Shown here: positions 43,145 through 51,586 of the stretch, in pieces
Layout: each line of letters opens with the position of its first letter
How positions within the stretch are numbered: position 1 is the stretch's first letter
Origin: UBA6215 sp964484255
Lineage (GTDB): Bacteria; Omnitrophota; Gorgyraeia; Pluralincolimonadales; Pluralincolimonadaceae
Assembly: GCA_964484255.1 (NCBI GenBank)
Contig: CAZAEH010000001.1
Coordinates: forward strand, 1-64,000
Length of the DNA: 64,000 bases
Reading direction: 5' to 3'
Notes under the pieces: model-generated
What the model was told of the DNA's origin: nothing
Databases searched by the model: none
The model's input: the letters and a program-made list of their open reading frames with translations, nothing else
Program-made: the position numbers and the translations under genes

Positions 43145-44670
43145 TTCATGAACCCCTTGAATTCCTTGACATCGAATATAAGGCAGGCGGCCAGGAACGA
43201 GACTATACCCGCGGGGATGATGATAGATATCCGCAGCAAGGGCTTAAGGTGCAGAGCCGAATCAAGCCAAAGCAGGATCGCGCCCATGATCAACCCCGGC
43301 AGGAGGGCCCTAATGAAGGAAACTGTTATCTCGCGCCCTCCGAGCGGGCCTATCTTCCTCCTGAGCAGGAAAAACAACGAAAAGAAATTGAATACGCTTG
43401 CCACTGAGGTAGCCAGCGCAAGCCCCCCGACTTTCATCGGGAACATTAGCGCAACGTTGAGCACGGCATTGAGCAGGAATGCGAAGAATGCGTTCTTTAC
43501 CGGCGTCACGGTATCTTTCAGGGAATAAAATGCGGATACCATCACCTTGGCACCCGCATATGAACACAAGCCCACGGAAAAATAGAACAACGCCGAAGAT
43601 GTTATCTGCGTGGAATAGCTGTCAAAGGATCCCCTCTCAAACAGGGCGCGTACTATTGTGGTCGACAATGCCATCAGGCCGACCGCAGCCGGTATCGTTA
43701 TGAAAAAAACGGAACGCAGCGAGAATGACAGCGTCTTCTTGAAGTTATCCATCTCTTTCTTCGCGGCATGCTCGGACAGGGTCGGTAGCATCGCCTGCGA
43801 TATTGCCGTTGAGAATATGGCCAGGGGCAGCATCCAAAGCCTGTTGGAGTAGTATATGGCGGCAACAGCTCCTTCACCAACTATGCCGGACAGTGATGCC
43901 AGGACCGTGTCGACAAGTACGTTGAGCTGGTATATGCTGGAACCTATCGCCCTGGGGAGCAGGAGCTTTCCTATCTCCTTGGAAGCAGGATGCCTAAACT
44001 TATCAAGGCGAGGAAAACCCAACCCTCTCGCCGCCAGGGGCGGTAACTGCACCAATAATTGCAGGAACCCTCCGGCCAGTATGCCTATCGCAAGGCCCAT
44101 TACAGGCACCTTCATGACCGGACAAAGAAAAAGGGCCGCTGCAATGAAGGCTATGTTCCATAACGGCTGGCTGAACGACGTAGCGCCGAAAAATTTAAGC
44201 GAATTCAATACTCCGGTGGTATAAGCGGTGAGCCCCACAAGGAAAATATAGGGGAACATCCACCTTGTAAGCTTCACCGTAAGGGCGAACATCTCGGGGT
44301 CTTTCACGAACCCCGGAGCTATAAGGGTCACTATGGCAGGGGTAAGCAATACACCGAGAGCGGTTATGCCGGCGAGTACTACAAGCATACCGTTAAGTAT
44401 TACACGAACGAGCTCCCAATACTCTTCCTTTGTCTTGGTCGCTGCGTAAGCGGATAGCACGGGAACGAAAGCCGCATTCGCGGCTCCCTCGCCTACAAGG
44501 TCCCTTAGCAGGTTGGGTATCCTGAAAGCTACAACGAAAGCCTGGAATGGCAAGGATGTGCCGAATATCGCAGCTATTATAACATCCCTGGCAAAACCGA
44601 GGATACGGCTTACAGATATGCCCAATCCTATGATACCGGCCGATTTGGCCAGCGATTTATGTGTTGACAT
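43123..44670 (-). CDS. murJ: Lipid II flippase MurJ
   Basis: A 515-aa membrane protein with about fourteen helices that flips the peptidoglycan precursor. Family segments: SRILGFARDVIIAAIFG (21-37), FRIPNLLRDLVGEGA (50-64) with arginines of the central cavity. It overlaps uvrC downstream by 22 bp. Its start codon region holds the -35 box of the divergent rpsT promoter. Confidence 0.95.
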   Translation of the reverse strand: MSTHKSLAKSAGIIGLGISVSRILGFARDVIIAAIFGTSLPFQAFVVAFRIPNLLRDLVGEGAANAAFVPVLSAYAATKTKEEYWELVRVILNGMLVVLAGITALGVLLTPAIVTLIAPGFVKDPEMFALTVKLTRWMFPYIFLVGLTAYTTGVLNSLKFFGATSFSQPLWNIAFIAAALFLCPVMKVPVMGLAIGILAGGFLQLLVQLPPLAARGLGFPRLDKFRHPASKEIGKLLLPRAIGSSIYQLNVLVDTVLASLSGIVGEGAVAAIYYSNRLWMLPLAIFSTAISQAMLPTLSEHAAKKEMDNFKKTLSFSLRSVFFITIPAAVGLMALSTTIVRALFERGSFDSYSTQITSSALFYFSVGLCSYAGAKVMVSAFYSLKDTVTPVKNAFFAFLLNAVLNVALMFPMKVGGLALATSVASVFNFFSLFFLLRRKIGPLGGREITVSFIRALLPGLIMGAILLWLDSALHLKPLLRISIIIPAGIVSFLAACLIFDVKEFKGFMKWIFRRS

Positions 44671-44692
44671 TTTACGCCTTATATGGTATTTT
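44664..44692 (+). promoter_or_regulatory. Candidate rpsT promoter
   Basis: TTGACA (44664-44669) and TATTTT (44687-44692) are 17 bp apart, 31 bp before the rpsT start codon. The -35 box lies in the first codons of the divergent murJ. Confidence 0.6.
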
Positions 44693-44723
44693 TACACAAC
44701 GTAACTCGAAAGGAGATATTAAG

Positions 44724-44987
44724 TTGCCAAATCTAGCATCTGCAAAGAAAAGAATGCGCCAGGACAAGAAGAAGCATGAAAGGAACATCAAGGTCGAATC
44801 CGAACTTAAGAGCCTTTCCAAGAAGTTCATGATGGCTCTCGCCGCCAAGAAGAACGACGAGGCGAAGAAATTCGGCGCGACGCTTGTATCAAAACTTGAC
44901 AGGGCGCGTTCAAAAAACATAATCCACAAGAACACCGCTTCTCGCAAGAAAGCCCGCATCTTAACCAAGCTCGCTAAGCTCAGATAG
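44724..44987 (+). CDS. rpsT: 30S ribosomal protein S20 (TTG start)
   Basis: 87-aa small-subunit protein, very basic, starting (L/M)PNLASAKKRMRQD as S20 does, with the helical NTASRKKARL-like C-terminal part (NTASRKKARILTKL). The start is TTG at 44724, placed 8 bases after a perfect AAGGAG (44710-44715); a longer ATG frame from 44661 would add unrelated residues. rpsT in other bacteria (E. coli) also uses a weak start to allow feedback control. It is the only + strand gene between 5 and 55 kb. Its 3' end overlaps the convergent holA by 27 bp. Confidence 0.95.
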   Translation: MPNLASAKKRMRQDKKKHERNIKVESELKSLSKKFMMALAAKKNDEAKKFGATLVSKLDRARSKNIIHKNTASRKKARILTKLAKLR

Positions 44988-45851
44988 CCTAATAATAAGC
45001 GACTCCAGGATAACTTTCTTATCGAGGTCCCTTGTTTTAAGGTCCCGGTCTGCCTTGGCCAGGAATGAAAAACATTCTTTAAGCCATTTTTTTGACCTTA
45101 CGGGCGGGCCCATGGTCCTTGCCTTGCGTTTAAGTGCGGCGCCTATCGCGCCTATTATGCCTTCCGGCCTGGACGAGTCCCTTAAGAGCCCGGACAGGAT
45201 AGCAAGAGCTCGGGCTTTATTCCCGGAGCCCATGGCGTCGGTCATATCAAACACGCCCTCATCTAAAGATTTCCCTACGAGTGCCTCGACATCTTTCTTC
45301 TCTACAGTCCTCTTTTCACCCGTATAATTGGCCAGTTTTTCAACCGCCATACCTATATATCCGAGGTCATTTCCTATTTTGCTTATAAGGAGCTCTATGG
45401 AATCCGGGTTCATCTGCTTGCCGAATGAAACCGCTTTCTCGGCCACATAACGCCTCAAATTCGCTCCCTCCGGGCTGACAAAAGCCTTGACCTTGGCGTA
45501 TTTTGACAACTCGGACAGGAATGAGTCGGCCAATGCCTCTTTCTGCCCGGGATCCGCGGTCATGATCAGGACGGTCTTTTCACTGCTATCCCTTACATAG
45601 TTCATAACAGATTCCCTTGCTTCCTTAGGAAGCCTGTCGGCGTCCCTTATCACGACAAAACGCATGGGGCTTAAGAAAGGCTGCGTATTTACGGCATCCT
45701 GGAAAGATTGCGGATCGAACTGGTCGGAATAGAATACGGCAAAATTGAGGTCGGCGTTCCCGCCGGCGAGCGTCTGTTTCTTAAGTTCCTCAAGGGCTTC
45801 CGCCTTGAGGGCATTCTCTTTCCCTAAAAATAAGTGCACTAATCCGGGCAT
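44961..45851 (-). CDS. holA: DNA polymerase III delta subunit
   Basis: Clamp-loader subunit that opens the clamp. 296 aa with the three-domain architecture but no working P-loop; segments FSDQFDPQSFQDAVNTQPFL (about 41-60) and RRYVAEKAVSFGKQM are family-like. It is convergent with rpsT and follows lptE by 7 bp, a neighbourhood (lptE-holA) also seen in E. coli. Confidence 0.92.
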   Translation of the reverse strand: MPGLVHLFLGKENALKAEALEELKKQTLAGGNADLNFAVFYSDQFDPQSFQDAVNTQPFLSPMRFVVIRDADRLPKEARESVMNYVRDSSEKTVLIMTADPGQKEALADSFLSELSKYAKVKAFVSPEGANLRRYVAEKAVSFGKQMNPDSIELLISKIGNDLGYIGMAVEKLANYTGEKRTVEKKDVEALVGKSLDEGVFDMTDAMGSGNKARALAILSGLLRDSSRPEGIIGAIGAALKRKARTMGPPVRSKKWLKECFSFLAKADRDLKTRDLDKKVILESLIIRLSELSELG

Positions 45852-45858
45852 GGCAGCC

Positions 45859-46413
45859 CTACCAATCCTCTACGGTCCTTTCGACCACCCTTCTGGCCAA
45901 GTCTTCCACGGCCTCATTGACCGCCGACTCCTCGGATTGGGCCTTAGGGCCGGTAAGGGCATACTCCTTATATCCTACAAAACCTTTTTCAGTCCAGGCC
46001 GTCTTGGAGTTCGTAACGTCCTCAAGGGATATGTCCACGATTATATTTGCCCTGTATTCCTCAACATTCTCGCTGAGCTGGTCGTATCTCAAGGGTTGCT
46101 TTTCGTAATTAACCAGGGACCCGCTGAGTATAAGGTCCGCATCGTCTTCCCTTGATACTACCTTGAGGTAACCGTCAACCTGGAACCTGGTTATGACGGC
46201 ATTGGTTATCTTGACCTCCATCCCGGGACGGTAAAGCCTGTAAGGGTTCTTGTCCGAGAGGTCCGTTCCGATATTCAGGTCAACCTTGTTCTCAAAAGGC
46301 CTGATGTAAATTGTGGTGGATTTGCTATAAGCCAGTGAATGGGTCGAATAACCGCATCCCGACGACAGCACAGGAACCATGCAAATAAATAGCAGGACCA
46401 ATAATTTTTTCAT
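45859..46413 (-). CDS. lptE: LPS-assembly lipoprotein LptE-like
   Basis: A 184-aa lipoprotein: signal peptide with lipobox LSSGC (Cys20), then CGYSTHSL, IYIRPFENK and an alpha/beta domain found in LptE family proteins that plug LptD in the outer membrane. holA downstream and the BamD-like gene upstream support the role. Similarity to E. coli LptE is low, so the name rests on family pattern and context. Confidence 0.82.
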   Translation of the reverse strand: MKKLLVLLFICMVPVLSSGCGYSTHSLAYSKSTTIYIRPFENKVDLNIGTDLSDKNPYRLYRPGMEVKITNAVITRFQVDGYLKVVSREDDADLILSGSLVNYEKQPLRYDQLSENVEEYRANIIVDISLEDVTNSKTAWTEKGFVGYKEYALTGPKAQSEESAVNEAVEDLARRVVERTVEDW

Positions 46414-47363
46414 CTCTTGCCCTTTTTTTCCAGCATATCCAGCCTCTCCTGGGCCTTTTTAGCGATCTCGGTGTCCGGGAGGCTCTCCACTATGCTCTTG
46501 TAATAAACGGCAGCGGAGTCGTATTCCTTGAGCCTCCAGTAGAAATCGGCAATATTATAATCGCTCTGGGCCTTTTTCTCCCTTAGCGATTGGCGCATCT
46601 TGTCAGCCTCCCCGGTAAGGTTGGATTCGGGATGCCTCTTCGAAAAATCCTCTATCTCATCAAGGGCTTTATCGGTCTCGGACTGGTCATAGCTCGGTTT
46701 CAAGGAAGCCCTCGAGGCGCAAAGCCCCACCTGGAAATTCGCTTCCTCCGCAAGTTTACTCTCGGGATGCTCGTCGACAAGTTTCTGGAAAGTAAGGCGC
46801 GCCTGCTGGTAATCCCCGGCCTTCTTGTAACTTTCGCCCATCTTATAAAGGGCCTGGTCCGCGAATTCCCCATATGGGGCATTGTCTATGACCTTCTGGT
46901 ACATCTCTATGGCCTTGTATATGGACGGGAATGTGGGTATACCCCAAAGTTTCACTTTTTCCCCGTTATAGAACCTGTTTGCTATCTCATACTGCAGCTT
47001 CATCATATCATCAAGCTTTTTGGAAAAAGGATACGTCTGTATGGCCTTCTGGTAAGCTTCAAAAGCCTGCTCATATTCTTCCAGGCCTTCAAATGATTTA
47101 CCGGCATAATACTGCGATTCCGCCGCCAGCTCAGCCTGCGGATAATAACGCACCAGCTTCTGGAACTCTTCGGCCGCTTTTTTGTAATCCTTCGATTCGT
47201 AAAATTTCATCGCCCAGTCGAACTGTTCCTGAGGAGTGTCTTTCACGGCCCACTTAGGGTTGATCCAGGCCCCGGTCTGGGGCGTCCATATCCAATACGC
47301 ATACGAACCCTGCGCTGCACATAACATAATAACAGAGAATATGGCAATAAAGTGCTTTTTCAT
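46410..47363 (-). CDS. bamD: BamD-like outer-membrane assembly TPR protein
   Basis: 317 aa with a signal peptide (1-22) and six or so tetratricopeptide repeats (KDYKKAAEEFQKLVRYYPQA at about 55-74, DYQQARLTFQKLVDEHPES at about 177-195). This is the pattern of BamD/YfiO, which with BamA inserts beta-barrels. No lipobox cysteine follows the signal, unlike E. coli BamD, so it is probably soluble in the periplasm or the anchor is different. CpoB/YbgF-like proteins are the alternative. It overlaps lptE by 4 bases. Confidence 0.8.
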   Translation of the reverse strand: MKKHFIAIFSVIMLCAAQGSYAYWIWTPQTGAWINPKWAVKDTPQEQFDWAMKFYESKDYKKAAEEFQKLVRYYPQAELAAESQYYAGKSFEGLEEYEQAFEAYQKAIQTYPFSKKLDDMMKLQYEIANRFYNGEKVKLWGIPTFPSIYKAIEMYQKVIDNAPYGEFADQALYKMGESYKKAGDYQQARLTFQKLVDEHPESKLAEEANFQVGLCASRASLKPSYDQSETDKALDEIEDFSKRHPESNLTGEADKMRQSLREKKAQSDYNIADFYWRLKEYDSAAVYYKSIVESLPDTEIAKKAQERLDMLEKKGKR

Positions 47364-47396
47364 TGATATTTTCGCTTTCGGGTCATTAAGACGGGT

Positions 47397-47759
47397 CTAT
47401 TGCTTGGGGGCGGACCTTTCTACAAAATCACAGATGCCGCGCCTGTCTTCTTCAGGCATATCCATGAACTCAACCCCTACTTCATACTGTTCACCGTAAG
47501 GCCGTTTACGTACCCATGCGACTTTTGAAACGACCTTAACCGGATTGGGTATGGAAGGTAGGGCGATCTCCAACACTAAGCGGGTAAAAACCGAAATAAA
47601 CTCATCCACGAGCAATCTTATTCCGCCTGCGGAAACATCCCTGGAGATAGCGCTAATTACGGAGTCGCTGGCCTGCCGTATTCCCCTGTACTGGACAGAC
47701 ATGGCGGTATTTACCCGCTCAAACTGCCGTCTTTCAGGGAAATCTGCCTTCCAATGCAT
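47397..47759 (-). CDS. PilZ-domain protein
   Basis: A 120-aa single PilZ domain that binds cyclic di-GMP. Both halves of the motif are present: RRQFER (RxxxR) near the N-terminus and SRDVSAGG (DxSxxG). Such one-domain proteins act as adaptors for motility, pili or exopolysaccharide. It lies 3 bp downstream of comEC and may be co-transcribed with it, a possible link of DNA uptake to cyclic di-GMP. Confidence 0.88.
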   Translation of the reverse strand: MHWKADFPERRQFERVNTAMSVQYRGIRQASDSVISAISRDVSAGGIRLLVDEFISVFTRLVLEIALPSIPNPVKVVSKVAWVRKRPYGEQYEVGVEFMDMPEEDRRGICDFVERSAPKQ

Positions 47760-47762
47760 AGC

Positions 47763-50192
47763 TTACCTCCCCTCAATCTGACATAATTTTATACCCCCCG
47801 GACGCCATTTGTCAACGTGAAATTTAACCCCGTCGCTGACGGCTATGACAGCGCCGGAGGAGTTTGTCCTGTATGCCTCTATCCCCCTTGCTTCAAGCGC
47901 CTCCTGCAGCCTCTCAGACCTTTCGATCTCTTTTTGCGCCTTTCCCTGGGATATGACGGCTATCGCGGGGCTAACTGCGCCCACAAACGGCTCCCACCCT
48001 CCCTCTATCCCTCCGCCATGATGGGGCATCATAAGCAATGAGGATTTCATCTGCGCCGGGTAAATCATGGCTATTTCCGACAGGGGTGCTCCGACAGCGT
48101 CCCCGCAAAACATTGCCGATGTCCCCTTAAATCTTACCTTCAGGACTACGGATTTGTCATTTACCGGTATATTTTCTTCCAGTGCACGGCCTGAAGCCGG
48201 ATTCAGGCAAAATATCGACACATCTTTAATTCCAGCTATGCCGTCCCCCCGCTTAAGCAAATATCGCATCACCCGTTTACCGGAAATCAGACTGTCGAAC
48301 GATTTGTATACGGCACTGCCCGAACCTGCGCCGCTGTCGAATATATACCTGACCCGCATCCCATCGATAACCGAGACCAGGCCTCCTACATGATCGGAAT
48401 CGGGATGGGTAAGAACAACCGCATCCAATACCTGTATACCCTTACACCTGAGAAAAGGCAATACCACATCACGACCGGCATCCCAGTCCTCCTGCCCTCC
48501 GCTTCCTCCGTCAATAAGCATATTACTCCCGCCGGGAAATTCCAGGAATACCGAATCCCCGTGTCCCACGTCCAGGAACGTCACGCGCAAGTCGCGAGAA
48601 GCCGGGGCCAGGGCATTTGCCCATGACGCAGCGGCAATTGCCGTGAGCACCACAGCTGCAAAATAAAAAGACCTGATATTAAGCTTCCTGCGTGCCATGA
48701 AAACCGCAATAAAAAGGTAATAGAACACTACCCCGATAATAGGCGGTTTCGACAGGTATATATGGCCCATGGGAATAGCCGCCAACATGGAATTTGACTT
48801 AAAGAGCACTTCGCACAGGAGCCATACCGAGGCGGCAAAAACCTTTCCCAAGGGCGGAAAAATGAAAGAAAAAATTATGAAAGGCACGCTTGCCGCCGTT
48901 ATGGCGAAAGAAAGCGGAACGGCAATAAGGTTCGATATGACCGCTATGGGAGTGACTATATTGAAATATTCCAGTATAAGGGGCGCCGTACCTATCCACG
49001 CGGCTATGGATACGAAAAAACATTCCGCCATGTAGTTCCTGGTACCGAAACGGGCTTTTATCTTAGGCATAAAATACAATAATGACGCCACTGAGACGAA
49101 TGAAAGCTGGAATCCAGCGTCAAACAGGGCATTTGGGTCAAAAGAAAGTATTATAACCGCCGCCAACCCCAGCGAATTCCAAAGTGACGTATCCCTCCCT
49201 ATAAGAAGGCCCAGCAGGACCGCTATCGACATAACCGTCGCCCTTACCACTGAAGGCGTGGCATTCGTCAGTATCGCATAGAATACAAGCATTACGATAA
49301 CGGCCGGGATAGCCAACCTTTTGGGTACCCTGGCCATACCCAGAAGCAATACAGCTATGAAAGATATCATGCCTATGTTGAGGCCGCTTATAGCAAGAAG
49401 GTGGACGGTGCCGGTCTTCATGAAATCGTCATTTATGCCGCTATCGATATCCTGCCTCAATCCTAACAGGACCGCAGCCAAGAGGTCCGCGGGATCCCCC
49501 GGGATATACCTGTAAATCACCCGCCTTATCTTTTCCCTGTATTCATACGCAAGGCGAAGGACCGGATTCAATCTCTCCTTCCCGGCCAATTTCACATTGG
49601 AAGCGCCGGAGCTGAATGATGAAAATATGCCTTTCCTGGCCAAATAGGCGGCCCGGTCGAATCCGCCCGGGTTGGACGGGCCTGACGGCCTAGAAAGCCT
49701 CCCTTTCATCACCAACAAGTCACCGTAAGACAAAGGGAAGCCCGGTTCACCAGTAACCGATACTCTCACCTTGCCTGAAACCCCGACATACCTATCTCCC
49801 TGTTGGATCTGCCGAGAGGACAAGGTGAAATTGAACTTCTTGCCGCCGTAATATGCGGCGGACACGCTGGGTTCTTCGGTTATTACCCCTGATATATAGG
49901 CTTCTTCCGCCTCTACGGGAGTAAAATTGCTGATATGGTCATCCGGAAGCATTCGATTTACGCCGAGCAGTAAGCAGCCTATGAACAGGTACGCAACGGA
50001 AAGCGGAACAAGGGAGAGGTTCTTCCTTCCGATATTCAATGAGGCTATAAAGAGGGATATCAATACGACTGATAAAGCAAAAAATACGGGGACCCGGATA
50101 ATATCGGTTATCCAGATCCCCGCAGATATAAGTACCGCGATCCAGACTAAAGGATATGCCAAATCAGTTGGCTGGCGCTGCCTCCGGCGCAT
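47763..50192 (-). CDS. comEC: DNA internalisation competence protein ComEC/Rec2
   Basis: 809-aa channel protein for uptake of single-stranded DNA. Order: two N-terminal helices, the OB/DUF4131 region (about 85-190), the competence membrane domain with about ten helices (LAISGLNIGMISF near 270), and a C-terminal metallo-beta-lactamase domain (VGHGDSVFLEFPGG and HPDSDHVGG) thought to degrade the second strand. All three parts are complete. It overlaps the parvulin gene by 29 bp; comEA lies one gene further upstream. Confidence 0.95.
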   Translation of the reverse strand: MRRRQRQPTDLAYPLVWIAVLISAGIWITDIIRVPVFFALSVVLISLFIASLNIGRKNLSLVPLSVAYLFIGCLLLGVNRMLPDDHISNFTPVEAEEAYISGVITEEPSVSAAYYGGKKFNFTLSSRQIQQGDRYVGVSGKVRVSVTGEPGFPLSYGDLLVMKGRLSRPSGPSNPGGFDRAAYLARKGIFSSFSSGASNVKLAGKERLNPVLRLAYEYREKIRRVIYRYIPGDPADLLAAVLLGLRQDIDSGINDDFMKTGTVHLLAISGLNIGMISFIAVLLLGMARVPKRLAIPAVIVMLVFYAILTNATPSVVRATVMSIAVLLGLLIGRDTSLWNSLGLAAVIILSFDPNALFDAGFQLSFVSVASLLYFMPKIKARFGTRNYMAECFFVSIAAWIGTAPLILEYFNIVTPIAVISNLIAVPLSFAITAASVPFIIFSFIFPPLGKVFAASVWLLCEVLFKSNSMLAAIPMGHIYLSKPPIIGVVFYYLFIAVFMARRKLNIRSFYFAAVVLTAIAAASWANALAPASRDLRVTFLDVGHGDSVFLEFPGGSNMLIDGGSGGQEDWDAGRDVVLPFLRCKGIQVLDAVVLTHPDSDHVGGLVSVIDGMRVRYIFDSGAGSGSAVYKSFDSLISGKRVMRYLLKRGDGIAGIKDVSIFCLNPASGRALEENIPVNDKSVVLKVRFKGTSAMFCGDAVGAPLSEIAMIYPAQMKSSLLMMPHHGGGIEGGWEPFVGAVSPAIAVISQGKAQKEIERSERLQEALEARGIEAYRTNSSGAVIAVSDGVKFHVDKWRPGGIKLCQIEGR

Positions 50193-51153
50193 TCACGGCA
50201 GGTTCCATTACCGGCTTCGCAGGCTCGGTCTTCGGGGCAGGAGGCATGAGCACGTCCTTATATATTACCACCTTATTCTTCTCCTTGAGATCCCTGAGAA
50301 TAGTGTCAAAACGCTCCTTTTGCTTATCCGCGAGCAGCATTTGCTTCAATTGGTCTTTAATCTCATCGAACGGAATGGTCTTCTCCGGCTGCTTTGCAGT
50401 GACCTTTATTACATGATAGCCGAACTGGGATTTTATAACACCGCTCAGTTGTCCAGGTTGGAGAGAAAAAGCGACCGTCTCAAATTCCGGGACCGTCTGT
50501 CCCTTGCTTATATAGCCAAGCTCCCCTCCCTTGTCTTTGCTGGGGCACTTCGATTTCTCCTTTGCCAGTTTCGCAAAATCATCTCCGGCCTTGAGCTTTG
50601 CGAGTATGTCATTGGCTCCGGCCTCGGTGTCGACAAGTATGTGAGATACCTCAACCTTTTCCGGTTCCTTGAACTTATCAAGGTTTTCTTCGTAATATTT
50701 CTTCGCGTCTTCGTCGCTAACGGTAACCTTGTCCTCGATCTCCTTACGCAGGTATTCCTTGATTATTATGTCCTTTCTGGCATCCTCTATCTGTTTCTGG
50801 ACATCGGGGTCTTTATCGAGGTTAAGCTTTGATGCCTCGGAGTAGAGGAGCTTCTGGCTGACCACGCTGTCAAGGAACATGTCCTTATGCGCTTCGGCCA
50901 TGGGCTGGTATTGCTCCGGTATCTGCTTTATCATCGCATCTATATCATCGAGCGTTATCTTCTCGCTTCCGATCTCGGCAACTACTTTATAGTCCTTGCC
51001 GGCATGCGAATTGTTATCCGCAGGCTTTGCGGCAACGGGTTTATTCGCTTCCGGTTTCGAGGGCTCGGTCTTCGGGGCAGGCCCGCAACCGGCCACCAGG
51101 ATACCCGCGGCGGACATCGCCGTGACTGCGGCAAAAAACCTTTTCATATACAT
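50164..51153 (-). CDS. Parvulin-type peptidyl-prolyl isomerase lipoprotein
   Basis: 329 aa: lipobox LVAGC with Cys23, a low-complexity KPEANKPVAAKPA spacer, a helical SurA/PrsA-type chaperone part (about 55-165), a parvulin domain (about 168-265: VSHILVD, GGELGYISKG, SQFGYHVIKV) and a proline/alanine-rich tail. It helps outer-membrane or exported proteins fold. Two low-complexity PAPKTEPxKP blocks, one at each end, are related in sequence. ComEC overlaps its 3' end. Confidence 0.92.
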   Translation of the reverse strand: MYMKRFFAAVTAMSAAGILVAGCGPAPKTEPSKPEANKPVAAKPADNNSHAGKDYKVVAEIGSEKITLDDIDAMIKQIPEQYQPMAEAHKDMFLDSVVSQKLLYSEASKLNLDKDPDVQKQIEDARKDIIIKEYLRKEIEDKVTVSDEDAKKYYEENLDKFKEPEKVEVSHILVDTEAGANDILAKLKAGDDFAKLAKEKSKCPSKDKGGELGYISKGQTVPEFETVAFSLQPGQLSGVIKSQFGYHVIKVTAKQPEKTIPFDEIKDQLKQMLLADKQKERFDTILRDLKEKNKVVIYKDVLMPPAPKTEPAKPVMEPAVNAPEAAPAN

Positions 51154-51223
51154 GCTTCTCTCCTTTCGTATTATCTTGTAATGGCCGAATAATTAGTGAA
51201 CAAGTTTACCATAGAACCGTATG

Positions 51224-51586
51224 CTATTCAAGGACGATGAGGTCCTTTATTTTCTCAAAAGTCTTAGGGCCTATGCCTCCGACTCTCATGATATCTTCCT
51301 TAAGCAGGAAAGGCCCGTGCGAATCCCGGTAAGAGATTATCTTGCGCGCCGTCTTTGGGCCTATATCCGGCAGAGCGGTGATCCTTTCGGCATCCGAGGT
51401 GTTGATGTTGACGCGGTTTTCACGATCTACCATGCCTTTCAGGCTTGAACCCGCCGGTCCCGCCGGGATAACGGCAAGTCGCGGCCGTATTACATAGGTC
51501 TTGAAGGCCAGTACGGCCAACCCCAGGGCCGCCAGGGCACCCAAGACTATCAAGACCTTTCTCTCCTGCCGCGTCAGGTCAAGCAA
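51224..51586 (-). CDS. comEA: ComEA-like helix-hairpin-helix DNA-binding protein
   Basis: 120 aa with one membrane helix (12-34) and two helix-hairpin-helix motifs (VNINTSDAERITALPDIGPK, then IMRVGGIGPKTFEKI). Competence ComEA binds incoming double-stranded DNA in the periplasm and hands it to ComEC, encoded 1 kb downstream. It overlaps leuS by 8 bp. A pre-pilin-like role is not suggested. Confidence 0.9.
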   Translation of the reverse strand: MLDLTRQERKVLIVLGALAALGLAVLAFKTYVIRPRLAVIPAGPAGSSLKGMVDRENRVNINTSDAERITALPDIGPKTARKIISYRDSHGPFLLKEDIMRVGGIGPKTFEKIKDLIVLE

